The translations under genes were made by a program, and so were the position numbers. The notes beneath the pieces are model-generated. The model was not told the DNA's origin. It saw only the letters and a list, made by a program, of their open reading frames with translations, and did no database searches. Positions 35,384 through 46,200 of a DNA stretch of 64,000 nt are shown here, piece after piece; positions within the stretch are counted from its first letter, which is position 1, and the number at the start of each line of letters is the position of its first letter. The stretch comes from Pocillopora verrucosa. Taxonomy: Eukaryota; Cnidaria; Anthozoa; Scleractinia; Pocilloporidae. Location: the NCBI RefSeq assembly GCF_036669915.1, contig NC_089318.1:17596512-17660511 (forward strand). Reading direction: 5' to 3'.

Positions 35384-38300
35384 ATGAGGTTTACTTGCGG
35401 GCCGGAAAGCCCTCGAGAAAAGGACAGTCTTTGGTCTAATGTCGTCTGTTTATGTGCTTCCTTATCTCAAGTCCTTGTGATGGGTATTTGCCAAGGGTTT
35501 GGTGTGTTCTTGCCAGCCATTATGGACGACTTTCATACTAGCCGAGAATTCACCGGTGAGTCTGTTTGCAAAATTATTTCTTATACGAGTGCTTTCAATG
35601 AGTTTTAGAGTATTTAAAAATCAGATTGCGTAAGTGAGTGAGATGTTTCCTCGCCCTATTTTATCCTCATGAATAACCCTAAAAAATTATATTTGCTCGT
35701 AATGTGCAACAATCATGTCGTTAGCTGTCCAGTTTGTTTGAGCACCGGCCGCCCAAGCTCCAGCTGTGAGATTATCATCTTGCGAAATTATAAGAGTTTG
35801 TATGGGGATATTTACGACCGCTCTTAGTAATAAAAAATGACAAATTCTCCATTTATCGTTATGCATTTCTAGGTTTACTACGTAAGGGACGCTTCTCTTA
35901 CGTAATAAACCTAGAAATGGATAACACGCTTAAAAGGGTTCTTTTCAACATAGCTAGCGGTCAGATAATAAGCGATACACTGTGGAAGTAATTTGAGGTA
36001 TTTTCATTAAGAATTTGACCGTTTTTTTTTTCCTAAGAGCGGTCGTTAATATTCCCATACAAACTCCTATGCTTGCGCCATGACTCTTATTTTGCAAGAT
36101 GATCATCTCACAGCTGGAACTTTGGCCGCCTGTGATAGGGTGGGCGTCAGGGTAACCTTAAACAGCCGCAACGTCTGGACTAAGACTTAGCGACAGAGAT
36201 ACGCTGATGTTATGAAGCCATTTACATCAGGAAAACAACACTCCAGGAGAAAAACAAAGTGCAACGAGCCATATTATCAACATAACCCATCAATGACCAT
36301 CCTTAAAAAGATCCTATTACAAGTAAGCAACTGGCAAATTGTTTAGAGGCAGCCTAAGCCTCACAAGATTTATAAAAAGCTTCCCACAGTTTCAAAATAA
36401 TTTTTAAAGACATGCTCATCAGAGCAAAGGTCGAAAGGTCAGTTACTTCGAAGTAACCTAACCACGAAAACAGCAAGAGTCGCGTCGGCCTATCGACTAC
36501 AGTAAATGAGCTTGGATTCTGCGCTGGAATCTGTGGCCGCCCGGTCATTTTGAGCTTGGATTTTTGGCTTGTGCAGCCTTAGGCTTCTCTTATTTAGTAA
36601 ACCTAGAAATGGATAACTCGCTAAAACGCATATCGTTCAAGTTTTATTTGTGAAAATAAGGTTTATATCGGATCATGTCCCTTCGCAATGGGCCCTTTCT
36701 CTCAAGTTTCCTTCGCAATGCGCTCTTTCCCCAGGCAAACAGCGGCTGTGAAGGAGATGACTAGTTTATTGTTCCTTTGTTTTAACAATCTGTTGTTGAT
36801 TAATGAAGTATTACCAAAAGGTGTGAAGTGTTATCTCTCTTGATTTATCCACAGCCTGGATTGGCTCAATAGCCTTTGGAATGAGCTTTTGCCTGTCTCC
36901 TGTGGCTGGTCGATTGTGTGACCGCTTAGGCTCGCGTTACGTGGCGATAATCGGCACTGTATCCTGTTCCCTGGGGCTCATCCTAACTTCCTTGGCAAGA
37001 AGAGTTGAGCTGTTCTTTCTCACTCATAGCGTGATGTTCGGGCTCGGGGCTTGCTGCTGCCGGACAGTGAACTTCCTAATAACAGCCAAGTATTTTGTCA
37101 AGCGAAGGTCGTTTGCGACCGGGCTGGTCACAGCGGGGACTGGTTTGGGGATTTTCGCTTTAGTGCCGATTGCTCAAATTCTGATCGATAACCTTGGCCT
37201 CAGCGGAGCATACAGGGTTCTTGGTGGTGTAGTTTTGGCGAACTGTCTCCTTGCGTTGAGTTTTGATCCTAATGTAGAGGAAGAAGTAGCATCAGTGGTG
37301 CAAGAAAACACAAAGAAAGGTACCGAGGAACCGCAGAGAAACCAGCAAAAACTTATCGATTTCTCAGTCTGGAAAGTACCTACTTTTGCCATTGTAACTT
37401 TGAGTTTTACAGGAATATCCATTGTACTAAATACACCCCAGTTTCACTTGGTAAGTGGTAACATATACTGTACATTTCGTGTCAGATTGTCACCGTACTT
37501 TCTTTATTGACTCGATCTCCTTCCCGAAACACCAGCGGTTTTCTGTGTTCTAGATTCGAATTTTACTGGCCTCTTATAGGTCACATGGCCTTTGATAAGT
37601 AAAAGTGTATCCAGAGGGGGATACATTTTGATCTGCTGGCAAGATAAACTGGACTGGATCCTGAACTGACCTATGAATCGGACTATGGACCGATGTCTTC
37701 AACAGCCAACAGCGTTAGTGATAATTGATAACTTCATTTACGGATTACAAAGGTGTCCTCTTAATTATTTACTTCAACATACCACAGGTTCGGTACTGCA
37801 AAGACTTGGGTATCCCTGAAGATAAGTCCTCCAAGCTGCTGATGATCTATGGCCTTAGCTCTTGCGTTATGCGGATAGCCTCCGGTAGATTGTGTGACAT
37901 CAAATGGATAAACCCGATTTATGTTTACCAAATTGGACTATTTACCATTGCTGTGGCGGTGATATCATTCGGTGTAGTCTCTGCCTATCTCCCTCTCTGT
38001 GTTGTTAGCGTGTTCTATGGGATCGGAGATGGAATATGTCTTTCATTAACCAATCTTCTGCTGCTGACCGCAGTGGAGCCTAAAAGACGAGCTTCCGCAT
38101 TTGGATTGGGTAACATGTTCATCTCGATTTCCACGACAGTTGGTGCGCCACTAGCTGGTTAGTAAAATGATATTTTCAGTTGTGAAGTGAAATTCTCGTG
38201 GTTTTGGTTACTCATGTAGCTCTACAATAGTTTTATAAATGATTATGTTTTGTTTGTCCCGAAAATTCATTAACCTTAACCGTGCTCGGGCGTGACACGA

Positions 38301-39188
38301 GTCTGATTAGGAGGAAAAAGCCCCATGTTCTTTTTTTTCGATTTAGGTGGCCTTATTTCAAGATGACACCTTGTCTGTAGAACCACAATGTCAGAAAGCG
38401 AAACCATAATTAGTTTTTAGTAAATGCGCTGACAAAGGGCTACCATTCGAAACGTCGGCTTTAGAAACTCTATACGGAGGCCAATTTACATTATCAACTC
38501 AGTTGATAAAACCAAATTATTTTGTTAGACTTCCTCACCGACGCAGCACCGCAGTCTCTCTAGAAAATTAACCCCCCCCCCCCCCCCCGGTCCCCTTATT
38601 CTTTATTAGTTTTGTATAGTTTACAAAAATATTGGGTTAAGCTGGACTTCCAACTCACAAGTTCAGTCAGTGGTTTCATTGTACTTCGAAGAGCCGACCT
38701 TCTAAGGAACGTGAATAGCAAAGAATTCCTTCCACACGGTTCTTCTTGAGTTTGCCGGCTCATTCAATTTCGTACAGCCAAGGAATGTTATACTTAGTTT
38801 TTCCTCCTGTACCAACAAAACACTTCTGCTTTTCGCTTGAGACAAAGGAAGATTTGATCGGTCTCATCAATCATTCTATGCCAACTAAAGTTTATTGAAA
38901 TCACTCATTACAGCCGACAAATTGTCACCTCCTTTCATCCTTAATCCTAGTGAGAATGGGTATTTTCTACTGAGATGACTTAAACTGTCATCTTGTACTG
39001 ATAGTGGCTCCCCTTTTTAATTGGCAGGCTTCATCGCGGACAAAGCGGGCTCTTATGAGTTGGCATTCTACATTGCTGGTTCCATGGGTATGATATTTTT
39101 TTGTATTCCATTTATCTTGCTGTGCCTAAGAGGGAACGCAAATCAGCGGGAAGAAATAAGGGCGACAAAAGAGAGTGACGAAGTTTAA
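35384..39188 (+). CDS. Monocarboxylate-transporter-like protein (SLC16 family, MFS), four exons
   Basis: Exons: 35384-35555, 36855-37450, 37788-38157, 39028-39188 (stop TAA); phases 1, 0, 1; 1299 nt, 432 aa, normal for SLC16. It should be a 12-segment plasma-membrane carrier of small monocarboxylates or related solutes. Seen in sequence: FGVFLPAIMDDFHTS in segment 1, AWIGSIAFGMSF at the second exon start, the MFS loop PVAGRLCDRLGSR, a charged central loop (DPNVEEEV to DFSVWKVPTF) and the second-half signature RYCKDLGIPEDKSSKLLMIYG with RRASAFGLGNMF. The segment-1 DGGWGW-type motif of MCTs is weak here (DSLWSN). The start ATG at 35384 lies in a GC-rich patch; an upstream exon cannot be excluded. 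Two further copies lie on the opposite strand at 46201-52597 and 59701-63814 with matching exon plan. Substrate cannot be inferred. Confidence 0.87.
35747..36130. mobile_element. About 380-bp MITE-like element with long inverted ends, intron 1 of the SLC16-like gene
   Basis: CCAGCTGTGAGATTATCATC (from 35760) is matched in inverse by GATGATCATCTCACAGCTGG (to 36117), and the pairing continues inward to TACGACCGCTCTTA against TAAGAGCGGTCGTTA, and outward through GGCCGCC / GGCGGCC. The terminal repeats are thus about 80 bp. The centre has its own palindrome around 35871-35912 (TAGGTTTACTACGTAAG / CTTACGTAATAAACCTA), a piece of which recurs at 36575-36622. Confidence 0.75.
38425..38560. repeat. 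Family C repeat (ATCAACTCAGTTGAT), reverse orientation
   Basis: Contains CGAAACGTCGGCTTTAGAAA, then GGCCAATTTACATTATCAAC, and CGACGCAGCACCGCAGT. Related copies at 44535-44830 and 46515-46720. In intron 3 of the first SLC16-like gene. Confidence 0.65.
38572..38588. repeat. Poly-C tract, 17 bases
   Basis: Uninterrupted C run in intron 3 of the first SLC16-like gene; length may be unreliable in assemblies. Confidence 0.85.
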
Positions 39189-41323
39189 TGCTACTGACAG
39201 CCTCAGTGATAACTTTGAAAGCTGTTAACCCATTTCAACTTAGTGCTGCGGGGAGGAACTGCCTCTGAATTGATGAAAGACCTGGAAGACGAAACAAACC
39301 AATTAAGGTGCTAAAATTTTCGGATGGAACTCAATTCTGGACAATTTTGCACAAGTAAAGGCCTTCTGAAAGTTGATGCAAAAACAGTCGCTGATACTTT
39401 TGCCTAATCGTCATCTTCGATGGGGAAAAACCTTTGTGTTACAAGAGAAACGCACATTGTGAAGTTAAAGCAAAAAAGCTAAAAGTTATAAATAACTGAT
39501 TAATTGTGGGAAATTGTAGCAAATGCTGTTGGAAAGTACTCAATACACATGAGTGTAGAGCGGAAGACAGTTCAAAATGACTAAAATGAAACACGCATGA
39601 TTCCCTGTTCCCCTACAGGGAATCATGCGTGTTTCATTTTAGTCATTTTGAACTAAATAACTGACTATTATCAGATGAAAAAGCGAAAATTCTTTAATTT
39701 TGGAAAATAGTAAAGATTTAATATGCGGTTCAGTAAATACTCTAATGTACATAGTTACAAGCATGTCAATCTTGCTGGCTTTGCATTTGATTACGTCGAG
39801 TAGACCCGAACATTTAACCTCTAAGGGTGTATTGTGTTTTTCTGCGAATCGACCTTCAGTTAGACGAGTCGACTTAACTAAAGACGCATCGAATCGACCC
39901 GTGCAAATCGTGTCGATTCGTTCACATCTACTACCCCCAATTAACGCAAATTGCGTTTTGTTCTCTTCTGCGGATCGACTTCCGGTGAGACGGATCGACT
40001 TTAAGAACTCGTACAGTTTTTGCAGTTTTTGAAATGTGTCCTTATCTTCAAATGATTATTTTCAGGTCATAATACTTATACTGATATATTACATAGTACA
40101 GTAAAATACGTACGTAGCTGACTGAGCTTGCATTGGCAAGGGAGGATAAATCTCAAGGTTTTGGGTATCTATGATCTTCATACGAAACTTTACGGACTTG
40201 CGCTATCGCGAAACAACTTTAGAAAGTTAGAGACACAATCCTTCGTTAGATTTCAACGCTACCTTTTTCGCTTTCAGAAACTGATACCCAGCCCAAAAGT
40301 CACCAAATTGGACTGATATCAAGAAATAAGTATTCCAGACTCAAGTTATTTCCTTCGATTGATTCAATGTAGGTTATTTGTTTGTTAACACCGATGTGCA
40401 GTAATTTAGCGAGTTGCATGCTGATTTACTGATCAGCAGGACTTGTGGGCGATTTTTGAAAGGACGTTTATGACAGACAAAGCCTGACTCTTCGTAAAAC
40501 TGAAATACTTTGCGGAGCACAATTAAAAATCGACCAACTTGCGTAAAGACCCGAGCCACTTTTTTATTCCCCTTGCTTTTTTCTTATTATGTTTTTAATT
40601 TCAGACTGCTCTTATCAGGCTGCTTTTGTTTTTGTTTTCAGGAGACTGTGAGTCCAATTCCTTACCGCAACTCACCTATTGAGATCTAAAACCGTCGATT
40701 TGACTCACGCCCATAATGAAAACAAGTTATGTGAACAGTTCATGCGCATCACATCACAAGAAACAATAATAATAGGGACCTTAAGCAGTCAGGGCGGCAA
40801 CGCCAAGGAAGAATTTGATTAAAAAATGAATTTCTGCCTTTAATTAGAATTTCAAAAGTGGTTGTATTTGTTTACCGTCTCAAACGGCGCCACACCTAAG
40901 CTTCAGCATAACGTATAAACGAAGCGTTGAGTTCCAAATGGAAATTGAAGTAATTTGCCGTCGCGGTTTCGGTTCGCAAACGACGCAAATTGTGGTGATT
41001 TCACGTTGTTGTTTTACATTGGACGGCTAAGAAAGGTACAAAGTCTTAAAACGCACGTGCTATGCTATTGTTCTGCCAATTATATCTTTTGTTTTTCCAT
41101 GTCCTCGTTGCCGTTGCCGTCGCCATCGTGGTTTGCTTAACGTCCCTAATAAAGAATTCAAGACGATTCTAAGATGGCAGTCCTGGAGGCGGAATTAATG
41201 AGGGCAGCAAGCCAGGAAAACAAAAGAGCGAAATAAAAAACTTAATTAGAAAATTAACATGATGTGCCCTGGCAGTTTTCGGGTAATTAACCTTAAAAAC
41301 GAACTGTCTTCCCTATATCTTTT
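39189..41323. other. Intergenic between the SLC16-like gene and the GPCR gene
   Basis: Contains the perfect hairpin at 39570-39653. No protein gene recognised; the short frames at 39700-40320 lack recognisable composition. Confidence 0.5.
39570..39653. repeat. Perfect 39-bp hairpin with 6-base loop
   Basis: Bases 39570-39608 are the exact reverse complement of 39615-39653 with loop TCCCCT. The arms begin GTTCAAAATGACTAAAATG and close at ATTCCCTGT. It is 380 bases downstream of the SLC16-like stop codon and could be in that gene's 3' UTR. Confidence 0.95.
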
Positions 41324-42967
41324 TCATATTTGGCAAGTATCGCATTTCAGTTTCTGAAAGGTTAGTATTATTCCATCCCGCGCTTTAATGTGATTTTCCC
41401 ACCCTTGATAAGCCTCTGTTGTAGAAAATAAGGGACAAAATATCGGTTCGTGGGGGCTATCATCATCGTGTATCATAAAAACACCACTGGCGCTGGTCTT
41501 TCCCCGGTAGTCCTCTGTTCCTTCTGATAGTTCCTTGAAATCATTTGTATCTTCACTCTCGTTACTTCGCTTGGTGCGATATTCCTGTTCGGGAACTTGC
41601 ACGTCTTCCTGATTTCTCTTCTTCGACATCAAACGAATAGTTTTTCCATCGCAAGGCACGCTGCAGGTGTCCTTCAAGGAACACTGAGATTGATCATATT
41701 TCGCAGCAGCTCCCTTTGGCAATTTCCATCTGATAGGCTTAGGCTGGTGAATATCAACACAGATGACGAGCTTTATTGCATCAGAGGACGCGGAGTCAGA
41801 GGAGTTTGCATATACCTCCTTCATGATTATCCGAGGTTCTTGGCAACGTGCATAATTAGCTAAGAAAGCATCGCAGGATTCAAACTTTTCCGGGTGGTCT
41901 TCTTGTATTTTTTCTCCTTTAAAATCTTGAAAATTGTGTAAAACTTCAGGACGCCTGCTACGACTACTCCTTCTAAAGGAAAGCTGAAACTGTCTGAGGT
42001 CTTCGTACTCTCCCTTCAGCGTCTTCACAACTTCGATTTTGAAATGCCGGTTGAATATAAGGCAGTAGAGGAGTGGATTAGCCAGAGAATTAAGCTGGGT
42101 CAGTAACTCGGTCCAACGGAAAACTGAAATTTCCCGATGGATGGGCATTTTAGTGCTTGCGAAAACGACGACCACAGATGGAAGGTAAGAGATTAATAAG
42201 ACGAATGTTAGTATGGCTGTGGTTTTGGCAATGTTTCTCTCCATCCTTTGTCTGGCTTGTGAAGCTATTCCACGCATGTTATTTAGTTTTCGTCTGCGTA
42301 CAGCGATGTTAGCCATGAGATAAAAATACCCAATCAGTGCTAAGCCGAACGGAACGTTTAAGGAGACGATAAATTGCACGATTTTAACATACCTGTAGTT
42401 CACACCTGCCCTTATTAATCCACGCGCGAGAACAGTTTTCAGAAAGGACAGCAGCCACGAGATAACCACGCAGCAAACAACACGTTTTTTGGTGACAATC
42501 AGTTTGTAATTCCACCACTTTCTCACCGCCCTTTGCCTCTCCCAAGCAATTCCAGTCATATGGTACAGAGAACAACAAGCAGAAGTACACAACACCAGGT
42601 CATTTGCCAGCGCTATACGGCAAATAGATACGCCGGTTACACCAAACTTCCTCTTGAGAAGGAACGCATCTCGAGTGATTGACAGGGGCATGGAAATGGC
42701 GCCTACAAGCAAATCTGACACAGCTAGACTGACCAACAAAATATTCGAGTTTTTCTGCAGCTCTCTCCTTGTCTTCACTACAAAGATCACTAAAATGTTC
42801 AGGAGAACTGTAAGTGGGCAGGCAACCGCGGAGGTTACTATAGAAGCTGTGAATGTTGTCGTGTCCGTTAAAATCCAAGTGTCACCTTGTTTTCTTGAGC
42901 AGAAATATTCTGTCGGCCCCTGACTTTCGGAGATGCGCGAGAGGGTTGTACTGTTAGAGCCCGTCAT
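41324..42967 (-). CDS. Rhodopsin-like (class A) orphan G-protein-coupled receptor, intronless
   Basis: 547 aa from the ATG at 42967 (upstream in-frame codons are not ATG). Seven membrane segments. Class A landmarks: N57 in LLNILV (segment 1), D85 in LAVSDLL (segment 2), C116 at the start of segment 3, W171 in segment 4, P206 in segment 5, P263 in segment 6 (SYLPS), and NPLLY 297-301 in segment 7. An N-glycosylation site (NST, 5-7) lies in the short N-terminus. Odd points: the DRY position reads W-E-R (142-144); segment 6 lacks the CWxP tryptophan; the loop between segments 4 and 5 (about 181-195) has no cysteine to pair with C116; and the C-tail is long, about 237 residues, rich in Ser, Glu and Arg. 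Ligand unknown. Single-exon receptors are common in cnidarian GPCR expansions. Confidence 0.88.
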   Translation of the reverse strand: MTGSNSTTLSRISESQGPTEYFCSRKQGDTWILTDTTTFTASIVTSAVACPLTVLLNILVIFVVKTRRELQKNSNILLVSLAVSDLLVGAISMPLSITRDAFLLKRKFGVTGVSICRIALANDLVLCTSACCSLYHMTGIAWERQRAVRKWWNYKLIVTKKRVVCCVVISWLLSFLKTVLARGLIRAGVNYRYVKIVQFIVSLNVPFGLALIGYFYLMANIAVRRRKLNNMRGIASQARQRMERNIAKTTAILTFVLLISYLPSVVVVFASTKMPIHREISVFRWTELLTQLNSLANPLLYCLIFNRHFKIEVVKTLKGEYEDLRQFQLSFRRSSRSRRPEVLHNFQDFKGEKIQEDHPEKFESCDAFLANYARCQEPRIIMKEVYANSSDSASSDAIKLVICVDIHQPKPIRWKLPKGAAAKYDQSQCSLKDTCSVPCDGKTIRLMSKKRNQEDVQVPEQEYRTKRSNESEDTNDFKELSEGTEDYRGKTSASGVFMIHDDDSPHEPIFCPLFSTTEAYQGWENHIKARDGIILTFQKLKCDTCQI

Positions 42968-44534
42968 AGCACAGTGAATCAAGGGATGAAATAGAAGATA
43001 AGAATCACAAACTTAAATGGTCACTGAAAGATCTCATGATAAACCATGATTGACGTCTCTACTTTTGTATCCACATAATTACCGTCGGTTGGCGCGTCCA
43101 GACAAATTGCGTTCTGAGTCGTCATAGGCTAAACGTTAACGTAGTATCATAGTTTCCTTTATAACATTTACACATCTGTTGTTATGCCAATTTGCGAATG
43201 AAGTGCAGGTGAAAAGAAGTCTACAATGAACAGAGGAGAGGTTGGGGGAGTGGAGCTGAGCGGGGCTGGGATGAAGGAAATCATTCGAGAGCTAAGTACT
43301 TGGAATAAAACATGTGTCAACGTACGTCCTTCATATTCATTTCCCGAGTATAGCAATATCTTATGGTGATTTCATCGGTACCGATGGTCGACGCAACAGA
43401 ACTACTGGTTTGCACGAAAACATTTGCGTTCTCCTTCAGAAACCCCGACTGATCCCACGCAGTCTCGCATGCCAGCTGTTAGGATGCAATCAAACTAATT
43501 GAAGCAATTGTAATCCGCACAACACTACGATTATACAAAGCCAGTGAGACAATCATACGGAAATGCCAAAATGATAAACCACTCACCCCGCAGGCCCACG
43601 AAAAAGTAACTTCAATTAAATATTTTCAATCATTAAGTTTGTGTCTTGTGGCGATTGCATCTATGTTTGCTCAGCGTCATCTGCTAAATCTGAAAGCGAA
43701 CGACAACCCAGAGATTCTTCAATAAACTGATAGCGAAATATTTCGGGAACGCTTTAAGAAGGAGTATAACCAAAGTCATCTAATTCGTCAGTGTAGCTGA
43801 TTCATTCATTTCAGCCTTAATTATGCATTGCCTGTGGTGATGCCAAGGTTCACGGTACTAAAAGTCATAGAAGCGGTTAACACGGAAATTCTCATAACAT
43901 TATCAATAGACCATCCAGCAAAGTAAAGGGAGTATAAAAACTTATCAGCGGGAGGTTTTTGAAATCTCGGAAATCAAGTCGGCGAAGAAACTAGTGAAAA
44001 AAGATACGAGAGCAAGAGATCAAATTCAAACTCAGAAAGAGCTTAAATCCAAGATGTATCATTTTTTTCCCCATGACAGCTGCCTTGATTTGTTTACAAT
44101 CAAACACGAGTGTAGTCAATTAAAATAAAAAACGAAAGCAATGGTTAGAAAGAACTGCAATTTTTTTGAAGGCGGTCTTTGTGACTCTCTTGCTACAGTT
44201 TTGACGAATTAATCTTAAAACAATTTCGATATAACTGGAAAAACTTGACACTTCTATCGCTTGTAGAAAGATCGAGTTGGCAAAAATAATAGTTGGTCGC
44301 TGCCTTACGTTTCTCTCCAAACAAGTTACATAATTTGTGTTTTTATAAATAAAACACTTCACAGCTGATAAGGTCTTATATCATCAACACATTTTTGCCG
44401 CACAATGTAACGAAACTGTTAGGAGAAATTCACTGGCATCTTAAAAAGGGGTGAGGGTTAGGGATTGATGGTGGTAAGTCTCAAACAGTTATTCAAATAA
44501 GAGTATTTCCTTGATAATAATGGGGGTATGTTTC

Positions 44535-44830
44535 TACAGAAACTGCGGTGCTGTGTCGGTGGGAAAGTATAACATGGTAATTTAGTATTATCAACTGAGT
44601 TGATAACGTAAATTGGCCACCGTAGAGAGTTTAAAAGCTGACATTTCGAGCGTTAGCCCTTCGTCAGAGCGAAACGTCAGCTAACGTCATTCAACATTTC
44701 CCTATTTCCCAGTTGATTCGGTCTTATTAAATAAGTTGATAATGTAAATTAGCCACCGTAGAGTTTCTAAACCTGACGTTTCGAACGCTAAGTCCTTCGT
44801 CAGAGCGAACATTTCTCAGTTGGTCCGAGC
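44535..44830. repeat. Family C repeats, two adjacent copies
   Basis: First copy: AGAAACTGCGGTGCTGTGTC, then TATTATCAACTGAGTTGATA, GGCCACCGTAGAGAGTTTAA and TTCGAGCGTTAGCCCTTCGT. Second, diverged copy from about 44725 with AAGTTGATAATGTAAATTAG and GACGTTTCGAACGCTAAGTC. Widespread-looking coral-type repeat; its parent element is not identified here. Confidence 0.65.
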
Positions 44831-45302
44831 TGTTTTGAAAAAAAAGAGAGTTCCTGTTGATGGCAAAAAAACCTAAGCCGTTTTGAAATTGCAGCCGTTA
44901 GGACCTCACGGTTATTAAGGAGTTCGTGCCAGTTTCCTTGTCTTCATAGGTCATTGTCACGAAATGCAAAATCGAATGCCTAATCGCGAGTGATAAATAA
45001 AAAAGATATTTCTGCATTCATTTGTAAATATTGTTAAAAAAATTTGATGAATTGTAATTTTCAACAGTAAATACCATCAATCCTGGAAATTTTTTCTAAC
45101 ATTTTTATGTGAATAACCCCTTTATTAAGGCGCTTTAATCAAGCTATTTTGATTTCTTGCTCCAATTGCAGTTTTTCGAAACGTGTGTGTGTGTGTGTTT
45201 TTTTCCTCGAACGTTATGCAAATTATAAATTATCTACATAGACGGCTGCTTTCACCACAGAAATACTTCCTCTATTTTATGTGATTGATCGAGAGCGACT
45301 GA

Positions 45303-45507
45303 GTTTTAACTCCCAGTAACCAAAACAAAGTGTGTCCTTACGACACCAATACCATAATTAGCGGACAGGTGATGAGAATAAAGAAAATTATAAATTAAGG
45401 GAATCATTAGTTGATTTGATACCACATTCTCCGAGCTGAAATCTCAGGAATTGTGTAGCAGACAGTAAGGAGAATTACAAATAAGTTCTTAGGAGTGAAA
45501 GGGTTAA
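45303..45507. repeat. Family A element
   Basis: GTTTTAACTCCCAGTAACC at the left, GGAGTGAAAGGGTTAA at the right, interior GACAGTAAGGAGAATTAC. Confidence 0.65.
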
Positions 45508-46200
45508 ATTCATGTGTGGGATCAATTTCGGTTTAACTTTCACAGTTTGATGGTTAAACGTGAGGACCAGAGCAGACGCACGCAACATTTCAACTGAATG
45601 TCTAGCCCTTTGACTTAATGCTTTTCGAAATATTATCTAAGTTGCGAAATCATACTAATGTAAAATATCAGGTCACAGCAGGCAAATATAGTGGCCGGTG
45701 AATTCCGCGGAGTATCGACAATTTGGCTGAGGAGTAAGCCACGTTGCCTCGCAGATTCTGTGCCTAATAGATTCACTTCACAAGCCATCGTGACCTTCTA
45801 CGCTGGCGAAAATATACACAACTATATCGGTTCTCTGAGAAAGAGTACCTATCAAAGGTTGCTTAGCCTCAAAAGTCTATCAGTTACAAAAGCTGAAGTA
45901 CTTGCAGTGAAAATGCAAACCGCGCTTTTCATGGTACTCCGTAGTGACTACGACTAATAAAAAATAGAATTGGCTGGAAGTAAAGACAAATGAAACTCCT
46001 CTGCTCCCTGTGATTTGGGTCCTCTTTTATCACAATAAAAATCTTTTAATTTCTTATTTAAATCCGTTGCACATTTTTTGACAAACTGCAATAATCATTC
46101 TTCCAATAATAGATGAACCCATATAATAATAATAATAATAATAATTCCTTCGAGGTCGCTCGTGGTGAAGGGGTTTAGTTTATTTACTTTGTACGTATTT

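Larger units (their letters stand above)
42968..46200. other. Intergenic, repeats only
   Basis: Holds family C repeats (44535-44830), a GT microsatellite (about 45185) and a family A element (45303-45507). The frame at 45691-45957 is not recognisable. No gene called. Confidence 0.5.

Noticed and set aside
45691..45957. 88-residue plus-strand ORF
   Set aside because: Begins with a non-ATG codon, shows no domain and lies among repeats.
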